Shown here in pieces: positions 1 to 5,677 of a DNA stretch of 7,426 bases. The notes under the pieces were generated by a model that was not told the DNA's origin, did no database searches, and saw only the letters and a program-made list of their open reading frames with translations. The DNA comes from Chitinophagaceae bacterium (GTDB lineage: Bacteria > Bacteroidota > Bacteroidia > Chitinophagales > Chitinophagaceae): the NCBI GenBank assembly GCA_947483345.1, contig CANKNL010000153.1:1-7426 (forward strand), given 5' to 3'. Position 1 is the stretch's first letter. Every line of letters starts with the position of its first letter. The translations under genes and the position numbers were made by a program.

Positions 1-425
1 GCTACACTCACATCGGGTGTTGCCAGTTTTTCGCCATAACGCTGACTGCGGTGCAGCCAGGCAATAGGCGTTTTATCGCCCTGCGCTTCAATCAAATCAA
101 TGGCATATCTTGATATCGGGTGAAAAGGATCGTCATTTATTTCACTGCCTGCAATAATGGGTATGTACTCATCCAGCAGATCGGTCATCTGTCTGGCCAT
201 ACGTGTTTTTGCCTGTCCGCGTAAACCCAAAAACAAAATATTATGTTGAGATAACAATGCTCTTTCGGTATCCGGTATCACCGAATCTTCATAACCTAAT
301 ATACCGGGAAAAGGATTTTCTTTTGCCTGGATCTTTTTGATGAGGTTTTCACGGATCTCCTGCTTGATGCTTTTGGACATATAGCCGCTGTTTTTTAATT
401 CGCCAAGTGTTGTATTTTTTTTCAT
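1..425 (-). CDS. AAA+ ATPase, Mg-chelatase ChlI/MoxR-like (N-terminal part, cut by window edge)
   Basis: The frame opens with ATG at 425 and stays open to the left edge, giving 141 complete codons. A Walker A motif GLRGQAKT is visible at residues 67-74 (K73, T74 for nucleotide binding), after a helical lead-in containing NPFPGILGYED. Further on are LLDEYIPIIAGSEINDDP (83-100) and YGEKLATPD (130-138), which I recall as typical of the Bacteroidota and actinobacterial ATPases annotated as magnesium chelatase. Walker B, sensors and the C-terminal lid lie outside the window. Family members are cytoplasmic ring ATPases that work with a VWA-domain partner; such a partner is encoded upstream on the same strand (939-2036), separated by a GxxExxY gene. 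The client is unknown. True chlorophyll-pathway Mg chelatase is unlikely because no porphyrin genes are nearby. The first ATG is preferred over M16 because the MKK-TLGELKxSGY opening matches my memory of homologues. Confidence 0.88.
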   Translation of the reverse strand, partial: MKKNTTLGELKNSGYMSKSIKQEIRENLIKKIQAKENPFPGILGYEDSVIPDTERALLSQHNILFLGLRGQAKTRMARQMTDLLDEYIPIIAGSEINDDPFHPISRYAIDLIEAQGDKTPIAWLHRSQRYGEKLATPDVSV

Positions 426-430
426 AACCG

Positions 431-446
431 GTAAGTTAGTAAGTTG
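431..446. repeat. Short tandem 8-mer (GTAAGTTR x2)
   Basis: GTAAGTTA is followed directly by GTAAGTTG, just upstream of the ATPase start codon. The 8-bp period equals that of the repeat arms flanking the neighbouring GxxExxY gene, but the sequence is only loosely related (GGTAAG is shared with one arm unit in the opposite orientation). Two short AT-rich units could arise by chance. Confidence 0.4.
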
Positions 447-476
447 TTTTAGTTTTTTAAGTGTTTGTTTTTTATT

Positions 477-496
477 GCCGGGAAGGCGGGAAGACG
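477..496 (+). repeat. Left arm of the inverted repeat flanking the GxxExxY gene
   Basis: This 20-bp arm starts GCCGGGAAGG and ends CGGGAAGACG. Read on the minus strand it is two tandem 8-bp units, GTCTTCCC and GCCTTCCC, followed by GGC. It matches the reverse complement of 913-932 at 17 of 20 positions, and the match extends outward by TT on both sides (475-496 against 913-934, 19 of 22). The arm lies in the gap between the GxxExxY stop and the ATPase start. It is much more GC-rich than the surrounding spacer. Its function is unknown: it could be a cassette end, a recombination site, or one side of a long-range RNA stem. Confidence 0.85.
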
Positions 497-504
497 TTTT
501 GCAG

Positions 505-894
505 TTATTCAACACAGTATCTTCTGATGCCATTTTTCATTATGGCTACATTGAAATTTATAATAAAACCAACATGAAGTTTTGTTAGAGTTAAATGACT
601 GATAATTTGTGCCTGCCATATTGGGTTTACAATTTCAACTGCTTTGAATTCGCAAACGATTTTATCATCCACCAATACATCCAATCTCAAACCTTCATCA
701 AATTCCAGTCCGTCATAAAATACCGGCAATTTTACCTGTCGTTTAAAAGGGATTTCTTTTTTATTTAATTCATGACAAAAACAAGCTTCATAAATTTTTT
801 CCAGCAAGCCAGGACCTAACTTACTATGCACTTTATAAGCACAATCAACTATTTCTTTGGAAAGAAATTCTTCAACTTCCGTTAAAATATACAT
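505..894 (-). CDS. GxxExxY family protein (PD-(D/E)XK nuclease fold)
   Basis: The 129-residue product carries the family signature G29-L-L-E32-K-I-Y35. It also has what looks like an intact PD-(D/E)XK core: D72 in the strand GLRLDVLV and E82-F-K84 in VCEFKA, with Q94 in the following helix. The C-terminal strand GFIINFNV (109-116) is also typical of the family. Length matches complete family members, and no frameshift or lost core residue is seen. Family members are widespread small proteins of unproven function, often present in several copies per genome; a nucleic-acid-directed role is inferred from the fold only. The gene sits between a VWA gene (44 bp upstream) and an ATPase gene (79 bp downstream) and is enclosed by a 20-bp imperfect inverted repeat. 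This suggests it arrived as an insertion into a two-gene unit. Expression is probably by read-through from the VWA gene. Confidence 0.9.
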   Translation of the reverse strand: MYILTEVEEFLSKEIVDCAYKVHSKLGPGLLEKIYEACFCHELNKKEIPFKRQVKLPVFYDGLEFDEGLRLDVLVDDKIVCEFKAVEIVNPIWQAQIISHLTLTKLHVGFIINFNVAIMKNGIRRYCVE

Positions 895-912
895 GCTTCA
901 ATTTATTTAATA

Positions 913-932
913 CGCCTTACCGTCTTCCCGGC
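913..932 (-). repeat. Right arm of the inverted repeat flanking the GxxExxY gene
   Basis: On the plus strand the arm reads as the 8-bp units GCCTTACC and GTCTTCCC followed by GGC. It is the inverted partner of 477-496 (17 of 20 identical after reverse complementing; the three differences are single substitutions). It lies in the 44-bp gap between the VWA stop codon and the GxxExxY start codon. In a minus-strand transcript covering all three genes the two arms could pair and enclose the whole GxxExxY reading frame. Confidence 0.85.
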
Positions 933-938
933 AAAACA

Positions 939-2036
939 TCAATATACCGTCTTCCGCTTACCACTTTCAAAATCCTTAAATATAAAACTCCCCAGTTTAT
1001 CCAATCCCGCAAAGAAAGCCTTACCATTATTGGTTTCAGTGAATTCCTGTACAAATCTTTGCAGGTAAGGATCACTGGCGATCATAAATGTGGTGATGGG
1101 GATTTTTAATTTCTTGCACTGAGTGGCCAGACTCATACAGCGGTTCAATATCTTCCTGTCTACACCCCAGCTGTTTTTATAATACCGTTTGCCAATTTTT
1201 AAACAGGTTGGTTTACCATCGGTGATCATGAAAATCTGTTTATTGGGATTGCGGCGTTTTCTTAAAATATCCATGGCCAGCTCCAGTCCTGCAACGGTAT
1301 TGGTATGATAAGGGCCAACCTGTAAATAGGGCAGGTCCTTGATTTCAATTGTCCAGGCATCATTTCCAAACACAACAACGTCCAATGTATCTTTTGGATA
1401 TTTGGTTTTAATTAATTCACTTAAAGCCATAGCTACTTTTTTGGCAGGTGTAATTCTATCCTCGCCATACAATATCATGGAGTGAGAGATGTCGATCATC
1501 AATACTGTTGACGTTTGTGATTTAAAATCAGTCTCTCTGATCTCAAGATCATCTTCCTGCATTTTAAAACTGTCAATGCCATGATTGATCTGTGCATTGC
1601 GTATGGAATTGGTAAAATCAATCTGCTCCATGGTATCCCCAAACTGAAAGGGCCTGGTCTCGGGATTTATTTCATCGCCACCACCGGGTTTAAAAGTTTG
1701 ATGATTGCCTGATTTGGTTTTCTTCAGCTTGCCAAAAATTTCTTCCAGGCTTTTTTTACGGATGCCCTGCTCGGTTTTGGGCGTAATTTTTATTTCGCCT
1801 TTTTCATGCTTATCATCAATGTAGCCTTTTGCTTTCAGGTCATCAATAAAATCACCCATGCCATATTCATTGTTGGTGAGTTTATATTCTTTATCCAGTT
1901 CATTCATCCATTGCATGGCTTCATTAAAATCGCCATTGGTATAGGTTAGCAGCTGCAAAAAGAGATCCAGTAAAGCCTCAAAAGGAGACTTATCCTGTTC
2001 ATTTGGATCATATTTTGAAAAGAGGAAAGAATGCAT
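939..2036 (-). CDS. VWA-domain protein, partner of the MoxR/ChlI-like ATPase
   Basis: The 365-residue protein has two parts. Residues 1-135 are a charged, helical region including a stretch (KITPKTEQGIRKKSLEEIFG, 83-102) resembling the conserved linker of ChlD-like VWA proteins, then a glycine-rich hinge (PGGGDE, 117-122). Residues 175-355 form a von Willebrand type A domain with a complete metal-binding MIDAS: DISHS at 182-186, a threonine at 245 or 247, and ITDG at 271-274 with D273. No signal peptide or membrane segment is seen, so a cytoplasmic location is likely. Together with the ATPase encoded two genes downstream, it probably forms a chelatase-like or MoxR-like machine that remodels an unidentified client; this follows from family knowledge. 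The C-terminal GKRKTVY is encoded by repeat-like DNA, so the original end may have been altered. The start at 2036 (MHSFLFSKYD) is the first ATG, with no SD visible. Confidence 0.9.
   Translation of the reverse strand: MHSFLFSKYDPNEQDKSPFEALLDLFLQLLTYTNGDFNEAMQWMNELDKEYKLTNNEYGMGDFIDDLKAKGYIDDKHEKGEIKITPKTEQGIRKKSLEEIFGKLKKTKSGNHQTFKPGGGDEINPETRPFQFGDTMEQIDFTNSIRNAQINHGIDSFKMQEDDLEIRETDFKSQTSTVLMIDISHSMILYGEDRITPAKKVAMALSELIKTKYPKDTLDVVVFGNDAWTIEIKDLPYLQVGPYHTNTVAGLELAMDILRKRRNPNKQIFMITDGKPTCLKIGKRYYKNSWGVDRKILNRCMSLATQCKKLKIPITTFMIASDPYLQRFVQEFTETNNGKAFFAGLDKLGSFIFKDFESGKRKTVY
945..962 (-). repeat. Third, degenerate copy of the arm motif inside the VWA 3' end
   Basis: TACCGTCTTCC at 945-955 repeats 918-928 exactly, 27 bp away and in the same orientation. 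It continues as GCTTACC, so the stretch reads like the paired units GTCTTCCC-GCCTTACC with one C lost from each. It encodes the last residues of the VWA protein (GKRKTVY). This places repeat-derived or repeat-like sequence within a coding region. The exact 11-bp match is directly visible; common origin with the arms is inferred. Confidence 0.6.
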
Positions 2037-2262
2037 GGCGTTTGTTTAGCTGTTAATCGGGGTTATTACCCTTAGCCTTCAACTAAAATACAAAACATTT
2101 TTGTTTACTGTTTTGTTCACGTGTTAAATAATATTGAAGTCATTTTTCGATCATCTCCGTTGGCCATTTCTACCTCAGATAAAATAAGGCTTAATTGAAA
2201 TGTATACCTGAAAAAATAGTGCAGGGAATGGCCTGTTCAGCAATGAGTTGTTGGTATGCTTG

Positions 2263-2292
2263 AAAAATCCCCTGATTTTTCAGGGGATTTTT
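2263..2292 (-). terminator. Symmetric intrinsic terminator after the DUF2723 gene
   Basis: AAAAATCCCCTGA (2263-2275) pairs perfectly with TCAGGGGATTTTT (2280-2292) across a 4-nt loop, giving a 13-bp stem. The stem is a GC-rich core flanked by A and T tracts, so an RNA from either strand would end in a U run. On the minus strand it lies about 22 bp beyond the DUF2723 stop codon and insulates the downstream VWA-GxxExxY-ATPase block. No gene reads into it from the left, so its useful direction is minus. Confidence 0.92.
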
Positions 2293-2314
2293 AATTTTAT
2301 TTTTAATAACGATT

Positions 2315-5300
2315 TTATTTTTTAGGTGTATCGCTTTGTTTTGGCATTGGGGGTTGATTATTTATTTGCCCCTGAATTTCCTGTGGTAAACCTGATGGTA
2401 ATTTATACTGTTGCTCCAGCTGTTGAATTCTGGCCAGAAATTGGTCTGCCGCATTTTTATCGCCACCTCTTCTGCCGGATTGATCGGATATGTAATCAAA
2501 ACTACCTAACCTATTATCATCAAGTGTGGCATAATAGCGCAGTTGCTGTTCAAGGTCTTTCTTCAGGCTTTTGGTTATTTTACCAGCCAATAGGGTATCT
2601 CCCGCCGCATAGCTTGCCTGAAGCATCAATAACGAAATATAATTTTGTTGTTGATTTCGGCTTACCATACCATAAGCAAAGTTTTCTTCCAGCATCATGT
2701 TATCAACTTTGTTCAGCATTTTCTTGGCTTCCTCTTTTTTGTTTTTCTGAGCCAAATCCATAGCTGCAATGGCATACGCCATGCGTATGCTGTTTAAATG
2801 ACGTCGATTTTCTTCATCAAAATATACGCCTGCTTTATCGGCATTGCCTGATGCGAATTTGCTCATCATTTTATCATAAACCCATCCATCATTTACTTCA
2901 CTGTTAAAAACAGGGACAAACCGATAGGTCATTCCATCCTGGCGGATATAATTTTGAAGTCCCAGGCCTGCTGCATCCTGCGATGTAAAGTAAATGGGGC
3001 GTTTCCATTTATTGGCTGCTATAATATTTAAAATAGCGGCATCATTTTTATAGATGGCTGTTTTATTGATTTCAAAAATAACTTCCGAAACCACACTATC
3101 GCTTGCATTTACCGTTCCGTTTTTACGAACAAGATTTAAATCAACCGGAATGGATACTCTTTTTGAAGGAAAGATATTGATCACACCACCATCTCTTCCC
3201 TGTTCCACTTTATTGGGATCATCACTGCCTGCAAAATCTTTCATCATCGTATATAAATCCATCGGTTGTGCCGGATCTGTTGTTATCCCTGCCCTGGTCC
3301 GGTATTTATTAAGGAGTGCAGCATTATTGCCATACAGGCCTTCGAGTGAGTATACAATATCTCTGGTAGCACCTTCAATTTGTGCGGCCGACCAAATGGG
3401 ATCAATGGGGTCGCTATCGTTTACTTTATAACGCAGTTGATTAATATACCAATCGGTACCCAGTAAACTTGAGTTGATAACGCGGATGTCTTTTCTAATG
3501 CCCTGCACTTCCTGAGCATACCAAAGCGGATAAGTATCATTGTCGCCAAAGGTTATTAATATGGCATTAGGGGCACAACTTTCTAAATAATCAATGGCCA
3601 AATCTCTGGCTAATGTTTTATTGCTGCGGTCGTGATCGTTCCATTCCTGACTTGCCATTAAAACAGGTACTGCAAGTAAACACAGTGCACCTGCAGCAAA
3701 ATTAGCCGTCATCCGGTTTTTAATAAGCCCGGCTATTAATTCTTTAACATACAATACCCCAAGGCCAATCCATATGGCAAAGGCATAAAAAGAACCAACA
3801 AAAGCATAATCACGTTCACGTGGCTGATTGCCTGCCTGGTTTAAATAAAATACAATGGCCAGGCCGGTAAAGAAGAATAGTAAGCTTACAATTAATGAAT
3901 CCCTTTTGTCTCTCATTACCTGAAATACCAAACCGAGTAAGCCTAATATCAGAGGAAGCGCAAACAACTTATTATTGGCTTTATTATTTTTTAAACTATC
4001 GGGTAATGCATCTTGATTACCCAGCCGTGCATTATCCCATATACCAATGCCTGTTTTCCAGTTGCCATCTCTTACATTACCCATACCCACACCTTGTATA
4101 TCATTTTGCTTGCCTGCAAAATTCCACATGAAATAACGCATATACATCCAACCAACCTGGTAGGCCATGGCAAATTTTATATTTTCGCCCATGGTAGGAG
4201 GCCTTTCCCAATTACCCTGCTGGTCTTTTCCAATTTGCATCCAGCTGGCATAGTAATCGGCATGTCCCTGGTCATTACTTTGATCCCACATGCGAGGGAA
4301 CAAATGCATATCGGCCGGAGCATAGATATATTCTACTTTTCTGCCGTTCTTTTCATATTTGCCATTACTCTTTACATAAGTTTCTGTTATTTTAGTGTCT
4401 TCGGGTTGAGCAGTAAAATCCTGCCCGTATAAAATTGGCCAGTCGCCATATTGCTCACGACTTAAATAACCAGCCAGGTTTACCGGATTATCAACATTAA
4501 ACATATCAACAGACGGATTGGCGCTTGAGCGGATTAATGTGGTGAAATAGGTTGAATAGCCCAATAACATAAAAACAAAACTCCAAAGGCCGAGTTTAAG
4601 AAAATTCCAGTTTTTTCTGGATGCAATTTTTAAACCTAAAAAAACAATGGCGCCAATAAAAATAAAGAAAAATACAAAGCCGGAATAAAACGGCAGGTTG
4701 AAACTGTTCACAAAGAAAATATCGAAATTACCGGCACCTTTTATGGTCCACACAACAACTGCTTTTTGTACCAGACCGGTAATGCCACAACCAATAATAA
4801 AAGCCCAAAAAGTTCCCCATTTGGTTATTTTTTCATAGCGTTTGTAATAATAGATCATCACAATAGCCGGGATGGTTAATAGGTTCAATAAGTGAACACC
4901 AATGGATAATCCCATCAGATAAAAAATCAAAATTATCCAGCGGTCGGCTTTTGTAAAATGGCCTTTTATACCTTCTTTTTGTTCAGCATCTACATTCTGT
5001 TCCCATTTTAATATAGCCCAGAAAACGATTGCAGTAAAGAAAGATGACAGGGCATAAACTTCGCCCTCAACGGCACTGTACCAAAATGAATCGGAAAAAG
5101 TATAGGCTAAAGCACCAACAATACCTGCGGCCATGATGCCATAAATTTTTTCGTTGGTTAGTTCAGTAGCGTCTTTCATAACCAGTTTACGGGCAAAATG
5201 CGTGATACTCCAAAATAAAAACAATATGGTAAACCCACTTGCCAAAGCACTCATCAGGTTAATGCCGGTGGCAGCATGTGCGGCATCAAATGGCACCATA

Positions 5301-5488
5301 AATAAGCGACCCAGCAATACAAATAATGGGGCTCCCGGCGGGTGCGGAATTTGTAGTTTAAAAGCACTGGAAGCAAATTCGCCACAATCCCATAAACTGC
5401 CTGTGGCTTCCATGGTCATAATGTAAACGGCGCATGCAATAATGCAAATGGCCCATCCGGTAATGTTGTTAATGCGTTTAAAGCTCAT
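2315..5488 (-). CDS. DUF2723 / TMEM260-like polytopic membrane protein, putative GT-C glycosyltransferase
   Basis: With the ATG at 5488 the product is 1057 residues, a usual size for the Bacteroidota DUF2723 family. The first half is hydrophobic, with about ten membrane segments up to residue 325. It carries the family hallmarks LWDCGEF (32-38; acidic D34 and E37 in the first outer loop, as in GT-C enzymes), HPPGAP (49-54) and VEGEVYAL (140-147). Three or four more helices follow (about 508-612), enclosing QPRERDYAF (555-563). A soluble portion follows with FGDNDTYPLWYAQE (647-660) and an alpha-helical, TPR-like C-terminus (about 895-985), probably outside the cytoplasm. Human TMEM260, a relative, is a protein O-mannosyltransferase, so lipid-linked sugar transfer to secreted proteins is a reasonable inference but unproven here. 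An upstream in-frame TTG at 5515 adds nine residues but lies within the promoter -7 box, so I reject it. The gene appears monocistronic, with its own promoter and terminator. Confidence 0.9.
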   Translation of the reverse strand: MSFKRINNITGWAICIIACAVYIMTMEATGSLWDCGEFASSAFKLQIPHPPGAPLFVLLGRLFMVPFDAAHAATGINLMSALASGFTILFLFWSITHFARKLVMKDATELTNEKIYGIMAAGIVGALAYTFSDSFWYSAVEGEVYALSSFFTAIVFWAILKWEQNVDAEQKEGIKGHFTKADRWIILIFYLMGLSIGVHLLNLLTIPAIVMIYYYKRYEKITKWGTFWAFIIGCGITGLVQKAVVVWTIKGAGNFDIFFVNSFNLPFYSGFVFFFIFIGAIVFLGLKIASRKNWNFLKLGLWSFVFMLLGYSTYFTTLIRSSANPSVDMFNVDNPVNLAGYLSREQYGDWPILYGQDFTAQPEDTKITETYVKSNGKYEKNGRKVEYIYAPADMHLFPRMWDQSNDQGHADYYASWMQIGKDQQGNWERPPTMGENIKFAMAYQVGWMYMRYFMWNFAGKQNDIQGVGMGNVRDGNWKTGIGIWDNARLGNQDALPDSLKNNKANNKLFALPLILGLLGLVFQVMRDKRDSLIVSLLFFFTGLAIVFYLNQAGNQPRERDYAFVGSFYAFAIWIGLGVLYVKELIAGLIKNRMTANFAAGALCLLAVPVLMASQEWNDHDRSNKTLARDLAIDYLESCAPNAILITFGDNDTYPLWYAQEVQGIRKDIRVINSSLLGTDWYINQLRYKVNDSDPIDPIWSAAQIEGATRDIVYSLEGLYGNNAALLNKYRTRAGITTDPAQPMDLYTMMKDFAGSDDPNKVEQGRDGGVINIFPSKRVSIPVDLNLVRKNGTVNASDSVVSEVIFEINKTAIYKNDAAILNIIAANKWKRPIYFTSQDAAGLGLQNYIRQDGMTYRFVPVFNSEVNDGWVYDKMMSKFASGNADKAGVYFDEENRRHLNSIRMAYAIAAMDLAQKNKKEEAKKMLNKVDNMMLEENFAYGMVSRNQQQNYISLLMLQASYAAGDTLLAGKITKSLKKDLEQQLRYYATLDDNRLGSFDYISDQSGRRGGDKNAADQFLARIQQLEQQYKLPSGLPQEIQGQINNQPPMPKQSDTPKK

Positions 5489-5511
5489 AATTATAAATTG
5501 GTTATAGGTTG

Positions 5512-5519
5512 GCAAATAT
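5512..5519 (-). promoter_or_regulatory. Bacteroidota-type -7 box for the DUF2723 gene
   Basis: On the minus strand 5519-5512 reads TATATTTG, a perfect match to the TAnnTTTG -7 consensus of the primary sigma factor in Bacteroidota. It stands 23 bp ahead of the ATG at 5488, implying a leader of roughly 15-20 nt. No clear TTTG -33 element appears at the expected distance upstream, so the promoter may be weak or assisted. Its position overlaps the alternative TTG start and argues against that start. Confidence 0.65.
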
Positions 5520-5565
5520 AAATTAGTTTATGGTTTATAGTGGGATGATCCGGTATTTTTTCAAG

Positions 5566-5579
5566 TAAAATTAATTTTA
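5566..5579. promoter_or_regulatory. 14-bp perfect palindrome in the divergent spacer
   Basis: TAAAATTAATTTTA is self-complementary over 14 bp. It lies between the divergent DUF2723 and EamA transporter genes, about 47 bp upstream of the DUF2723 -7 box. It could be an operator for a dimeric regulator, but AT-only palindromes are easily produced by chance in AT-rich spacers. No regulator gene is nearby to pair with it. Confidence 0.25.
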
Positions 5580-5650
5580 GCTTCATTATTATGGTTTTTC
5601 AGCTTAGAAAGGGCGGGCTGGTATAACCTGGTTAAGCGGTTGGTGAGCAG

Positions 5651-5673
5651 AGGCTTCCTGAGCCTTATCTTTA
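5651..5673 (+). promoter_or_regulatory. Possible leaderless promoter for the EamA transporter
   Basis: TATCTTTA at 5666-5673 matches TAnnTTTG at all fixed positions but the last and ends only 4 bp before the ATG at 5678. Transcription would then begin at or next to the start codon, giving a leaderless or nearly leaderless message. A TTGG at 5640-5643 is a candidate -33 element, but its spacing is longer than usual. Just upstream of the box, AGGCT (5651-5655) and AGCCT (5661-5665) form a small inverted repeat around a 5-nt loop, placed where a repressor could act. Confidence 0.4.
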
Positions 5674-5677
5674 CCAA

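Noticed and set aside
1..2036. Chlorophyll or cobalamin metal chelatase operon
   Set aside because: The ATPase and VWA proteins resemble ChlI and ChlD, but no large chelatase subunit or porphyrin/corrin gene is in the window, and such pairs are common in organisms without these pathways.
2079..2086. TATTTTAG upstream of the VWA gene as a -7 box
   Set aside because: It differs from TAnnTTTG at a fixed position, no -33 element is present at a suitable distance, and the spacer is AT-rich, so support is too weak to annotate.
2162..2233. Inverted repeat GGCCATT / AATGGCC in the spacer between the VWA and DUF2723 genes
   Set aside because: Only 7 bp per arm with 58 bp between them, so expected by chance. 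The rest of this 278-bp spacer, apart from the terminator, shows no gene or clear motif.
2326..2763. Plus-strand open frames of 78 to 145 codons opposite the DUF2723 gene (also at 3054-3431, 3895-4131, 4013-4432 and 5154-5426)
   Set aside because: They lie wholly or almost wholly antisense to a well-supported conserved coding region, show no recognisable motifs and have unnatural compositions. They are shadows of the real gene.
5489..5515. N-terminal extension of the DUF2723 protein from TTG at 5515
   Set aside because: The codon overlaps a perfect -7 promoter box on the same strand, and the nine added residues are not family-like.
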